The notes below the pieces were generated by a model. That model worked only from the letters and a program-made list of their open reading frames with translations, did not search any database and was not told where the DNA came from. This document shows, piece after piece, positions 20,994 through 32,015 of a stretch of 64,000 bases of DNA; position 1 is the first letter of the stretch, and each line of letters begins with the position of its first letter. Origin of the DNA: Argyresthia goedartella (taxonomy: Eukaryota; Arthropoda; Insecta; Lepidoptera; Argyresthiidae); the NCBI GenBank assembly GCA_949825045.1, contig OX463813.1, positions 1,364,001-1,428,000 of the forward strand, given 5' to 3'. The translations under genes were made by a program, and so were the position numbers.

Positions 20994-22975
20994 TTGATGA
21001 ATTTATTACAGAGTGAAATCGAGCGATTGTCGGAGACAACTGATAAGATGTACCAGGATCGGGAACAGTGGGGATCCTTGTACTACAAACACCTGTCAGT
21101 GGCTTTGTCTTGTGACCTATCAATTGAATCATGTTTTGATAACTACAAGACAAAGATATCTTGTTACGTTTTACCAAAAATCACGAACGCACTGCCTGTC
21201 TCGTATTTAGACAGATATAACATACCAATACCAGAAGGTATACAATTAGCAGACCCGAACTTTAACATACCTGCAAATATTGACATATTATTAGGCGCGA
21301 AAATATTTTGGGAAGTCGTAAAACCTGTATTCATAAATCTTGGATACAATTAACCAAAACTACATGAAACCAAACTAGGCTGGCTTTAAACTGGCAGTAA
21401 TATTCATCCAAATCTTAAAAAACAATATACGTGTCATTGTGTACAGACCATAAATGATGATTCACAACTTTCTTGCTTCTGGGAACTTGACACAGTACCT
21501 CATAATTACTGCATGTCAAAAGAAGAGCTCCCTTGCGGACAGATTTTCAAGGAAACAACGCGTCGTGGTGAAAATGGTCAATTTATAATCACCATACCAT
21601 TAAAAGGTTCACCCGACACCCTTGGAGATTCCTATGGCATGGCAAAGAGTAGGTTCTTAGACATAGAGCGCAAGCTTAATCGTGACTTAACACTCAAACA
21701 AAGATACAACAAATTCATCAAAGAATACGTAGCTATGGGTCAGATGACTGAAAACAAACACTCACATAAAAGGAACAAAGTCAACATTTATTTACCACAT
21801 CATTATGTGCTGCGCGAATCCAGTACCACTACGAAGCTTAGAGTTGTATTTGATGCATCAGTAACAACTAAATCGGGTAAATCTTTTAATGAGTTACTAA
21901 TGGTCGGGCCTACCATTCAGGATGACCTTTTGTCGATATTGCTACGCTTCAGGCATCACAAGTTTGTCGTATCAGGCGACAATCTTAGTCGAACCTTCAC
22001 AGCGCCATCTGCAACAAATAATACATCGATTCAATTCTTCAGGTCCTCTTAAAACCTTTACATTAAATACTGTAACATACGGTACCGCATCTCCACCATA
22101 TTTAGCGACCAAATGTTTGGTCTCTCTTGCAGAGCAAGCACCAAGAGATTTCTACGTAGACGATCTGTTAAATGGTGCGGATTGCATAAATTCAGTGACA
22201 CAACTTTGCAAACAAATTGATGACATCCTTCAAACAACAAATTTTAACCTACGTAAGTGGCAATCTAACTCTCCTGAAATATTAGCATCAATATGCAGCG
22301 ACAAAGAAAGCTCGAAAAAACCAAAAAATCTTAATGATGAATCACCATCCAAAACTTTAGGTCTTAATTGGAATACATTATTATTTTCCATAAACCTGAC
22401 AATAGGTAACAAAATAACAAAACGCATAATTCTATCACTGGTGAGCCAAATCTTTGATCCCATGGGTCTCGTGGGCCCCTGCGTTATCGAGGCAAAGTTT
22501 ATTCTGCAAAAGTTATAACTAAATAAATGTGAGTGGGATGGCGAAGTACCTACAAACATTCAGGGTGAATTTTTGGATTTTATTCACCCTCTTCATTCAC
22601 TCAATACACTTCGCATAACTCGATGGGTCTTTGGTGAAAGGAAGAGGCAGCAAGCTTCAAAAATCCTACATATGCGTATTTGTGTGTTTTGCAGTAAAGG
22701 CAGTCTACGTCGAGCTCGTTTCAGACCTCACGAAGGAAGTATTTCTGGCCACATTTTCTCGATTCATATCGAGGAGAGGAAAACCTGAAAAGGTTTTCTC
22801 CGACAACGGATCTTCATTCGTCGGTGGTTTCAAAGAACTGAATGTCTTTTTAAATTCAGCATCCAACGACATAAAATTAGAGGTTGCTAATCTCGGCATC
22901 GATATTAATTTTATACCTGCCTATACGCCTCACTTTGGCCTTTGGGAGCCCGCTGTTAAGCAAGTAAAACTTCAA
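20994..22975 (+). pseudogene. BEL/Pao retrotransposon pol relic with internal deletions
   Basis: Fragments in order on the + strand: retropepsin-region end (LPKITNALPVSYLDRYNIP, 21170-21230; AKIFWEVVKP), reverse transcriptase N-part (YLPHHYVLRESSTTTKLRVV, 21790-21850; LLMVGPTIQDDLLSILLRFR), then a gap where the next motif is lost (near 21985). The YVDD part follows (FYVDDLLNGADC, 22150-22185) with the RNase H approach (LVSQIFDPMGLVGPC, 22437-22480). After a larger deletion comes the integrase (KAVYVELVSDLTKEVFLA; VFSDNGSSFVGG; FIPAYTPHFGLWEPAVKQVK, 22690-22970). The wording of these motifs is diagnostic of BEL/Pao. No LTRs are seen; a LINE 3' tail replaces the end at 22976. Confidence 0.85.
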
Positions 22976-24170
22976 AGTCAAAGTCAAATTCAAAGTACTT
23001 TATTACTGTAGATATTTACATATACATAGCAAACTTCATTTTTTGCCTCTTCTCTACATTGGACCACTGTGGGAGAAGAAGGGCGTAGAAACTCCCACAG
23101 ATTGATTTTTCGATCTCTTTTAAAAAACTAATACAAATATGAAAAAATATATTTAATAAGCAGGAATAAATAATTACAAAATGATTAACAGCAAGGTCTG
23201 TGTGTTGAGCCAGATTAAACCTTTACAGTCCTGTCATTTAAGTAATCTTGAACATTGTAATATCCCTTTTTCGACAAAGTCGCTTTAACATGCTTTTTAA
23301 ATTGCTCAAATGGCAATTTCAAAATCTCCAGAGGTATCTTATTGTAGTAGAGAATGCACTGATCCTTGAAAGAATTGCTAACCTTCGCGAGTCTAAATCG
23401 GGGCGCACATAGTCTGTGATTATTTCTTAGGTTGACATTACAGCTATCGCTTAGTTTGTAAAATGTTGTAAGGTTCTTGCATACATACATTATATTTATA
23501 TAATGTATATACATGATATTTCAAGGTTAAAGACAATACACCATTAACATCATCAAAATCTCCTTTATGTCTTTCAATTTTGACGATCATTGAAGTCATC
23601 AGCGAACAACACTATGTCAGTTAATTTCTCTACCATGAAAGGCAGATCGTTAATATATACCAGGAATAAGAAAAAGCCTAATATGGAACCTTGTGGAACG
23701 CCAAATTTAACACCCAATCCGTCAGATTTTACGCCGTTAACTTTTGCCTTTTGAATGAATTTTATTATGATCAACATAATCAAACGCCTTCGACAGGTCG
23801 CAAAAAACTCAGATTGCATCCTGTGCAATCTATATGCGCAGAATAAATATGAGATATAAGGGTAATACCTGCATCCGTAGTCGATTTACCCCTAGTGAAA
23901 CCATATTGCTTGGCATGGAGTTTTTTTGTATGGTTGAAGTGTGAGAGCATTTGATTGAGTATAATCTTTTCAAAAATTTTACTTAGTGCTGGTAGAAGAT
24001 AATGGTCTGAAATTTGACGGATCACCCTTGTCTCCCGACTTGAACAGAGGTATAAGTTTACTGTGTTTCTTGAGGTCTGGGAAAGCTCCATCATCAACAC
24101 AATTATTAAATACATAAGCTAGGTGTGGGGCTATAACAAGTATTATTGAACTTATATATCCCACAGGTCT
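22976..24170 (-). mobile_element. LINE fragment (reverse transcriptase and 3' end), inserted in the BEL relic
   Basis: Its 3' tail is the run of CAAAGT-like units at 22971-23004, directly abutting BEL integrase sequence. Reading the - strand, RT begins near 24164 (FPDLKKHSKLIPLFKSGDKG, 24030-24090; QYGFTRGKSTTDAG, 23870-23910), then VPQGSILG (about 23690) and VLFADD (about 23600). A C-terminal piece at 23514-23215 (NNHRLCAPRFRLAKVSNSF) follows. Internal deletions remove much of the fingers and thumb. It is the same family as the + strand fragment that starts 40 bp away at 24210, giving a head-to-head pair. Confidence 0.75.
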
Positions 24171-24389
24171 TCAGTATTTTTTATGTTAAGTAATCTATAC
24201 GTTTTGACAATATCCTGGGGAAGCCGCACAGGATGCTACCGGTGTTTTTTGCGATCTATCGAAGGCGCCTGATTGTGTTGATCATAATAAGCTACTAATG
24301 AAATTAAATCATTACGGAGTTAGAAATAAAGCGTGGGATCTACTAAGATCACACCTTATGTAATGGTACATAAGAGTCAGTACATTTGA

Positions 24390-26615
24390 TACTTCATTTT
24401 GCGTGACAGAGGGCTAGCCCATCGCCGCGTTGTATTGATACTCATGTTGAATACAAGAATCGGTTTATTTAACGTTTGGGGTTTTGAGTAGCTCAGGGTA
24501 AGTTAGCAAAAACAATGAGCCGAGCGCGTGGGATGGTTCGAGGAAGGTTACAGGTACAGGTTTTTTTGTCGCATTCCTGCGAGATGTGTAGGGATCAGAG
24601 CCGATTTGGCTGCGCGCTGAATAAATTATGAATAACTAAATAATGGAAGGTTATAATGGAACGATACGGAGAAAGCTATTATGTTGACTGCAAATATACA
24701 ATTGCGTTTGTTTGGTACGATTTGGCGAGTTTGACATCACGAGTCTGAATATCATTCTAGTGATCTTTGTCTAGCGCGCTAGCGGTCGGGAAGGCTTCAA
24801 TTAATCGCAACAAGCTTTTATGGTCAGCGATCAACAGATTTTGTGCATCGGCAATACCGAATGGCTTAAGTGATAACCTACGATTAATCATAGTGAATTT
24901 GCGTACACAAAATTTGTGGAACGGCGGATCTGCATGGCATGTTTGGTTGAAATTGGACCCTGTGTAGTTAGAGATAAGAAGCTTCGCTTGGGCAGCGCGT
25001 GTTCGCAAAGAACGCCATTTTTTTCCAGACATGTGGGGTCTATAAATACGATAGCGGGGAAGGGGAGAGCATTCAGTCTCAGCGTTAAGCTACTGTGACA
25101 GTCGTCTTTCAGCAGTTCTAAACAGTTTTGGTCTGCTGTTTTACGCGTCAGAACTGGACGAATTGTGATTGCGTGTTTCAGTGGATTTTTGTGAGTGTCT
25201 GAAGCGCCGAGATATACCTCGGTTCCTATCCTTTAAATCAACCTACCCCAAATTCCAAAACTATCCTTGGGTCGTTAGATAAGAACTTGTAGGTAATTTA
25301 TCTGAGTCTGAGTCTGGGCTTGGAGCGACCCTAAATTCCCTTTTCCTTCACCATAAGGTTCCTGGATTGGCTCTTAGGATATTCGCGGGCTAATCCTCTC
25401 CTCATTCCTTTCGAGTAGTGAGTTTTGAAATTCCCATACACACAGTCATTAAACATACAAGCACATTCAAATCAAACTCAACCATTTTCGAGTGGTGTCG
25501 ATAATGGACGTGGTATAACACTAGGATTTTAGACTAGGCTAGACAGGAGTTTAGTTGCGGCTAAACCTAGGTTGGCAGGGCATAGGGAGACTGTTTGATC
25601 GATGAGGTTCCGCGGATGGAAATAACAAATTCAGAACAAAGTTAAACCGGTGTCAACACAGATAACCTATCCTGTTGATATTTTGACATTTGAGTGCTGT
25701 CGGGGATGCGCGAAGAGATCAAATTACAGTCTAAAGTTCATTGTTTTAGGACCGGGTAGATTGTTTTGCTTTGCCTTGGGTCAGTTTGGATTCAAGTTGC
25801 ATCTTTAAATTAAATGTAAATTTTGCTGGAGGTCTAATGTGTAGGCTGAGTCAAATATTTATGATTGGGCTTGGTAGAGGTCGTGCTGAGGTCAGTGAAA
25901 TTCATAGATCGGTATTTATCGAACTATGCACTTCGCTATGGTGAGGGTTAGATCTCCTAAAGCGCTAATGACAACGTTTCGATAACATCCAGCTCAAATT
26001 GCGCAGAGTTGAATGTTTCAAAACGTTACGGACCTTTTGAGGTAACCGCTAGTTCAAACCCATTTCGGAAAATCAAATCGCAATTGTGTAAACCGGTCTA
26101 TTCGGATCATTATTGCCGTGAACTAAATATATAATTGGAACCACCACAAGCCGCTACTAGCGAGCACATGAAATATCATTGAGTACTCACGTCGTAAAAC
26201 TACGACGGATATCTATACGTTATCCCAAACAAATATTATAAATTGTGGTCGACCACTAAAAGAAGTTCCAAGCGCCCATATATAAAAAAAAAAATGGTAA
26301 AATCATACAAAATACAACAACGATCGATCTGGCGCAATACACCGCTAACTGATGCGAAATACCGGCTTGCGGGCATATATGCTTTCTCTGTCTAACTTGA
26401 AACACTAACTTCCTGAACCAATCTTCGTTCGACTATTGTACGCCTAACGAACTTCTCAACGTACGAGAAATTCAGACTTATCATTCTTAACTTACAAATT
26501 TTACAGCTGAATCGGGACATCTCTTTTGGAGTAGGTAGAATAGACGATCATAGCTACTGATAGCGGTGGCTTGACTTTAGCCTTTAATGCCGTTACACTA
26601 AGAAATACAATTCAA
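24390..26615 (+). mobile_element. LTR-like insertion related to 11131-14146
   Basis: Inserted in the LINE RT. It shares the core 25067-25575 with the left insertion and has a canonical core promoter: TATAAAT at 25042 and an initiator CATTCAGTC about 28 bp downstream. Near its right end it carries GCCGTTACA, resembling the GTTACA end of the left element. AGTCA occurs at both joins (about 24378 and 26627) and could be a 5-bp duplication, but then the ends are not TG...CA, so the exact boundaries are unsettled. No long frame inside. Confidence 0.5.
25067..25575 (+). repeat. Shared LTR-like core, copy 2
   Basis: Partner of 11841-12350, same orientation. It runs from the initiator region through GAGATATACCTCGG, TTGGGTCGTTAGATAAG and ATTCGCGGGCTAATCC to GTTGCGGCTAAACC. 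Confidence 0.8.
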
Positions 26616-27400
26616 TAAGCAGAAGTCAACGGCGTTAAATCTGATGGATCGGGAGTAAAAATTGGCGTTCCACAAGGTTCCATATTAGGCCCTTTCTTAT
26701 TCCTAGTATATATTAAAGATCTGTCTTTTATGGTGGAGAAATAGACTAACATAGTGTTGTTTGCTGATAATACTTCACCGGTCTTCAAAATTGAAAGACA
26801 AAAAGAAGATTTTGATGATGTCAATAGAGTATTATCTTTAACCTTGAATTGGTTCACAGTTAACAATTTATTGTTAAATGCTGGTAAAACCAAATCTATC
26901 AAATTCTCACTTCCAAATGTAAGGCAAGTTGGGACCAGTTTAGTGTTGGACAGCAATACGTTACAATTAGTAAATGACACGAAGTTTCTTGGAGTAACCA
27001 TTGATAGCAAATTGCAGTGGGGATACCACATAGAAAAATTGGGTGGTAAATTAAGTTCTGTGGCTTACGCTGTTAGGAACATCAGACAAAACACCGATGT
27101 GGCTACATCTAGGCTATTATATTTTAGTTACTTTTATAGTGTCATGTCCTATGGTATCTTGTTGTTTGGGGAAAGCAGCGGATATTGAAACTATTTTTAT
27201 TTTACAGAAAAGAGCTATTCGAGCAACTTATAATTTAAAACGCACAGACTCCTTAAGAGACCTTTTTAAAGAAATTGACATATTAACCGTAGCTAGTCAA
27301 TTTATTTTCGAAAATATAATGTATGTACGCAAGAACCTTACAAAATTTCCCAAACTTAGCGATAGCTGTAATATTTACCTAAGAAATAATCACTAACTAC

Positions 27401-28525
27401 TTGCGCCCCGGTTTAGACTCGCGAAGGAATTTGATGGTATCTTATTCAATGGAAAGATTACTAAAAGTAGATATAAACAGATGCATGTCCACTGGAACCC
27501 ATATCAATATTGGTGTACCCCAGGTTTCTCTCTTAGGTCCTTTCCTTTTCTTAGTAAATGACCTGCCTTATATGGTGGAAAAAATTACTTAGATTATTCT
27601 ATTTGCTGATGAAACATCTATTATTTTCAAGGTGAAAAGACAAGAAGAAATTCTAGACGATGCAAATAGCACACTCTCTCATGTGTTAAGTTGGTTCAAT
27701 GTAAACAAACTGTTATTAAACTCAAAGAAGACTAAATGTACCAAATTTTGTTTGCCTAATGTTTGACAGGTTGAAAGCTGTGTAAGAATAGGATCTGAAA
27801 GATTGGACCTCGTTGAGAACGCAATCTTTCTCGGAATCACTATAGATTCGAAACTTCAATGGGGTCCTCACATAACTAATCTCACACGAAGACTAAGCTC
27901 AGCGGCTTTTGCGGTCAGATAAATCAGATATCTTACAGATGTTGAAACTGCCAGATTGGTTTACTTTAGTTATTTTCACAGTATTATGTCTTATGGAATA
28001 TTGCTCTGGAGGAGAGCAGCTGCTGCTCTGCAACAGATATAAATACGATATTTGTCTTACAAAAAAGGGCGATCAGGGCGATATATCAATTAGATTCTAG
28101 AGAATCATTAAGAGAAAAATTCAAAGAAATTAATATACTTACGGTTACCTGTCAATATATATACGAGAATATCATGCATGTAAGAAAAAACCTAGCTTTA
28201 TTTAAAGTTGTAGGTGATAGCCATACAATTAACACTAGAAATAGAAATAGGTTAGCACTACCATTATTTAGAAAGTAAAGTAGGCACATCATTCATGGGG
28301 CACTGTATCCGCTTCTACAATAAAATACCACAGGAATCATTGATCCTTCCTGAAAAGAGGTTCAAAAACTATTTTAAAAATGAGCTGATAAAAAAGTCAT
28401 ATTAAAGTATTAAGGAATACTTAGATGACAAAACTGCATGGTCCATACCATCTCAGCGCACAGAAATTAAACGAGGGGCGATGGATCAAGTCTATCACTC
28501 GCCGGCGAATTTCTCAGACCGAAAC
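27401..28525 (+). mobile_element. LINE fragment: RT palm to C-terminus, decayed
   Basis: Second member of the LINE group, diverged from the preceding copy: [14 protein letters not shown] (27507-27550), ILFADETS (about 27598; the usual ADD reads ADE), LSWFNVNKLLLNSKKTKC, GITIDSKLQWGPH (27830-27870). The C-terminal part has AFAVR, SYGILLW and, in shifted frames, SFMGHCIRFYNKIPQESLIL and YLDDKTAWSIPSQRTE (28290-28470). Many stops. Its last 460 bp match 34330-34805 closely. It ends where the fold-back structure starts. Confidence 0.7.
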
Positions 28526-28799
28526 CATCTCCTGATTGAGAGGCAAGCATGAGGCCCATTAGACCACGGAGAATTATAATTAATCCGGTTCGAATTCAGA
28601 TAACTGAGTATCATTCAATAGTTATAGTTAATAAATTGATCATTAAGTTGCTAGTATGATGTACCATGTCGTGCATCTAAAACTAGGATTGGACTGCTCT
28701 CCTCCTAGATCAGTACGCCTATAAATTTATTTTTAGATATGTAAGACGCCTTTTTTTGTCGTTTTCGATCATATTTTTTGATCTGATTCAGCTCTAGAA
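28526..28799 (+). repeat. Left arm of a long inverted repeat (fold-back)
   Basis: Begins CATCTCCTGATTGAGAGGC and ends GATTCAGCTCTAGAAT. Its reverse complement is the arm at 29722-29996, with few mismatches over about 274 bp. The outer tip contains a tRNA-like head on the opposite strand (CCGTGGTCTAATGGGCC). Confidence 0.88.
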
Positions 28800-29721
28800 T
28801 GATAAAGTTTATACCTAATGGTTTAGACCTAATGGTCTAACAAGCTCTCGTGGTTGACAGAGAAACAGGCCTTAGCCCACTTTGACAAGTATTTATTACA
28901 ATCCGGTGACGTGTGCCTAATTTTATTTGTACTCGATGTGATTTATATTTTATTTTTATTATATATTTTTCTTTATGTTACGCGTATTTTGGAAGATTCG
29001 GGTTCGCGACGTGAACTTGCTAGAAGTATTTGCTAGTACCTAGCACTCATCTCGTATCGGGCCGACATTTTCAGGAACTGCGCTCGCGCTTGTTGGCTTA
29101 GCAACGTGTGGGCGTACCTGGCCATCAGCCGACCGGGCGAGACTTGACCTGCGCTCGTGCGGCATCTCAGGACGCCGGGAACTCCTGTATGGTTTGATGC
29201 ACAGTTTACTTAAACTAATTTATTGATTGCTTTTCACTTTAAATGCCGGTACCGTGTATTGTCAATATTGTCATTGTTTGTCCTTTTTCAACTGTAAACC
29301 ACAAGGCGGTGTCGATATAGTAGAGGTTTCGGTCTAAGTTGGGGCGTATATAATTGTTACTGGAACTTTGAGTTAATTATCTCGACTCGGACTCCTCATT
29401 ATACTTATCTGAATATCAAACGGAACATGTTGTGTAAGTTCAAAGCGTATAATGATAATTATCATTATAATCCATAATGCGTAACACTGTCGTTCGCCTA
29501 TTTAAATAGCTGCGTCGACATGAGATGCGTGTTACAGGGTTTTCAAAACTGATTAAGGTAAATCTGTCGTCGGCTAGCCGCTAAGATAGGCATTCCCCAT
29601 CCTTATAATCTGAACTAAAATTACAGTTGAGTTCTTTGTCAGTTAGCTCATCCTGTAGTAATCAAACTGACGGATTAGTTTATTTCACTTCCTTTGTGTT
29701 GTAAATTTCTGTAAAATTAAG
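28800..29721. other. Loop of the fold-back, no gene seen
   Basis: About 920 bp without a convincing frame. It holds an exact 20-bp palindrome (ATAATGATAA plus its complement, 29449-29468). Part of it is GC-rich (29040-29180). Confidence 0.4.
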
Positions 29722-29996
29722 TTCTAGAGCTGAATCAGATCAAAAAATATCATTCAAAACGACAAAGAAAGGCGTCTTACATATCTAAAAATAAATTTAT
29801 AGGCGTACTGATCTAGAAGGAGAGCAGTCCAATCCTAGTTTTAGATGCACGTCACGGTACAACATACTAGCAACCTAATGATCAATTTATTAACTATAAC
29901 TATTGTCTATATACTCAGTTATCTGAATTCGAACCGGATTAATTATAATTCTCCGTGGTCTAATGGGCCTCACGCTTGCCTCTCAATCAGGAGATG
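29722..29996 (-). repeat. Right arm of the long inverted repeat
   Basis: Inverse of 28526-28799. It ends with the tRNA-like head GTGGTCTAATGGGCCTCACG followed by CTCTCAATCAGGAGATG. A diverged direct copy of its outer 100 bp follows at 30020-30150. Confidence 0.88.
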
Positions 29997-30004
29997 CATA
30001 TTCG

Positions 30005-30180
30005 ACTCCTATGCACGACATACTAGCCACTTAATGATCAATTTATTAGCTATAATTACTGGATGATAATCAGTTATCTGGATTCGAATCAGAGTTATTA
30101 TAAAGAGCTACGTGGTCTAATGGGCCTCACGCTTGCTTATAACATAGAAGTTGCAGGTTCAAAACCCGACCATGTACCAA
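30005..30180 (+). repeat. tRNA-derived SINE-like head, tandem partial duplicate
   Basis: Repeats the end of the preceding arm (AATGATCAATTTATTAGC, GTTATCTGGATTCGAATC), then GTGGTCTAATGGGCCTCACG (A-box like) and GCAGGTTCAAAACCC (B-box like). The predicted acceptor arms do not pair well, so it is a SINE head rather than a working tRNA gene. Confidence 0.5.
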
Positions 30181-30483
30181 TGCGACCATCAATCCATCTT
30201 AAGTACATTATACGGTCGTTCTAACCGGCGAAATAACCGGCTCAAATTAGGCACAATTTTGCCTCTGCCACCCTATATGGAAAAGGCAGGACGCTATGTA
30301 ATTATAATTCTCCACATCTCTGAAATGTAACAAAATATAATAGACTCACCACTTTGTGCTATCCTTCACTCGACAGCCGACGCCTTCCACGTGTACCTTT
30401 ATTTAGTATGTTACCTGAAAACAATGATTCAGTAATTGAATAAGAACCTAATCTAATCTATCATAGCTCAATTCAATTTCAAC

Positions 30484-30556
30484 GACCCGAATGGCCGAGT
30501 CGGCAGTGCCCTACCTATGAAGCCAAGGGTCCCGGGTTTGAGTCCCGGTGGAGGCA
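30484..30556 (+). repeat. tRNA-like sequence (SINE head or tRNA pseudogene)
   Basis: TGGCCGAGTCGGCAGTGCC fits an A box and D arm, and CCCGGGTTTGAGTCCCGG fits a T arm with B box. The 5' GACCCGA and 3' GGAGGCA ends do not form a seven-pair acceptor stem, so a functional tRNA is unlikely. No poly(A) body was recognised downstream. Confidence 0.4.
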
Positions 30557-30888
30557 AACATGTGTTGTCAGTCAGCTTTTGTAACTTTATTTCTTAAATT
30601 ATTCCCAAAACTCTAACAAATCGATATGAACTACCTTTCTTGAGTTTATGATAATTTTGTATGATTTTAGTTAAATTGCATATTGAGATCGTAACAATTC
30701 CGAATGATGTTTGAATAATTTCCCACCATAATTACAATAGTATTTTACTCATCATAGATACCACGACTAATTATCTTCACAGGATCTACAAATTAACTAT
30801 TTGGTCATCAAATGTTCGTTACTTTTTGGTTGAGCCGGTAATGTAAAGCCAAATTGTTTCTCATTTATAATTTTATGATTTGAATAAA

Positions 30889-31260
30889 TTAATTAGTTTC
30901 ATCTACAAAATCTCTCTCACTTATTTTGTCTATAGATGATAGTATAGTAATAAGTCTGTAGTTGTTTATTTGTGATTTCTTACCGCTTTTAAATATAGGT
31001 CTATTAATTTTTATCTTTATTTTATCTGGGTATATTTTTTTAATTATGCATCTGTTGATAAAGTGAGTCATGTCATAACTGGTACAAATTCGTTGCTAAT
31101 AAATTTTATATCGTTTACTCTGATCCCTGGACTTTTGTTGTCATTTAAATGTTTAATTTTACGTTTAACTACTTTTTCTGATGCTTTATTTATTTTTATA
31201 TATTTTTCAGGGGTTATTTTATATGAAGTGTTTGTAAGTAACGGTATATTTGATATAGAA
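30889..31260 (-). mobile_element. AT-rich LINE RT fragment
   Basis: On the - strand, RPIFKSGKKSQINNYRLITI and SSIDKISER (31000-30905) are the conserved start of a LINE reverse transcriptase domain, close in pattern to KSGDKxDPSNYRPISxLP of CR1/Jockey types. The frame upstream is broken. This is a different, more A+T-rich family from its neighbour. Confidence 0.55.
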
Positions 31261-31640
31261 ATGCTTTCTTAACCGTGTCGCTTCCAACATTGCTCAGGTT
31301 GAAAGGAGTGGTGTTGGGTAATGACCTAGAGCGCAGACTCTGAAGAGTGGCTTCCTTGATGAAAGGGTCCATTACAACTGGTGGAGCAGAGAGGAATTGA
31401 TTGAGAGCGTTCAGATCAACATCACCCGAATGCATGTCCTGGGATTTGCCAATACCAAGTGTCCTGAGGAATTTCCACACCTGAGCTGGGGTGTACCTTT
31501 CGATACACTCGAAGATGTGGCGGCGCTTGGCGTCTCGACAGAGACGATTGCATCGATTGCGAAGGCATTTGTAGGAGAGAAAGTTGTCATCTGTCGGATC
31601 CTTTTTGTATTTATGTTCAATAAAAAAAAACTCTGAATCT
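31261..31640 (-). mobile_element. LINE fragment, same family as 18001-20709
   Basis: On the - strand WKFLRTLGIGKSQDM, GDVDLNALNQFLSAPPVVMD and ATLQSLRSRSLPNTTPFNLS align residue by residue with 19560-19330. It covers only the region between endonuclease and RT and ends near 31610. Confidence 0.7.
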
Positions 31641-32015
31641 GAATCTGGTAAGCATTTTGCACGCTTCTTCAGAGGTTTTTCTCTGTTCCTATTCTCTACT
31701 CATGTGATTTTGTGCCCATTGACCTTCACTCCGTGATTTTAAATGTGATTTTTATAGTTAAAATAATTATTTATAGCAGTGTTTTTATTGCTTTCTATGA
31801 TATTAAGATATAAACATTGAATAGAAAAAAAAAACATTGATATTCTCCATTAGAAAGGCAATCACGGGAGCAGTAATTAAGAAGTATTATTGAGAAAATA
31901 ATGATTAAAACATAATTACAGTCTTGTTGTGACGAATGTTAACTAATGATAAAATGCAAGGGTGGCGGTACATTAAATAAGTGCTACGCAGAGGGATCCC
32001 CAGTCACGACACAAA
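31641..32015 (+). promoter_or_regulatory. Upstream region of the proline-rich repeat gene
   Basis: No coding frame. Close to the first exon there is an ATTAAATAAG (about 31970) in TATA position, GGGATCCCC at 31993-32001, which resembles an insect kappaB site, and a CAGTCA initiator-like site at 32001. An immune-type promoter is possible but is an inference from two short motifs. Confidence 0.3.

Larger units (their letters stand above)
24210..27400 (+). mobile_element. LINE reverse transcriptase copy, interrupted by an LTR-like insertion
   Basis: The 5' piece (24230-24385) reads VFCDLSKAPDCVDHNKLLMK, the second RT motif with Phe to Pro. The 3' piece (26625-27396) reads [20 protein letters not shown], then VLFADN in place of the catalytic F/YADD, LSWFTVNNLLLN-type helices and VTIDSKLQWG. 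The join falls at a residue boundary shared by related copies, so the stretch of about 2.2 kb between was inserted. The catalytic Asp pair is mutated (ADN), so the copy is dead. The last 100 bp (NLTKFPKLSDSCNIYLRNNH) match the 3' part of the - strand copy. Confidence 0.75.

Noticed and set aside
24767..25098. Small frames within the LTR-like insertion, both strands
   Set aside because: No recognisable motif; they lie in the promoter/leader region of an LTR-like element and are not shared with the related insertion at 11131-14146.
30484..30556. Functional tRNA gene
   Set aside because: A- and B-box-like parts are present but the acceptor arms do not pair over seven bases; it is best seen as a SINE head or tRNA pseudogene.
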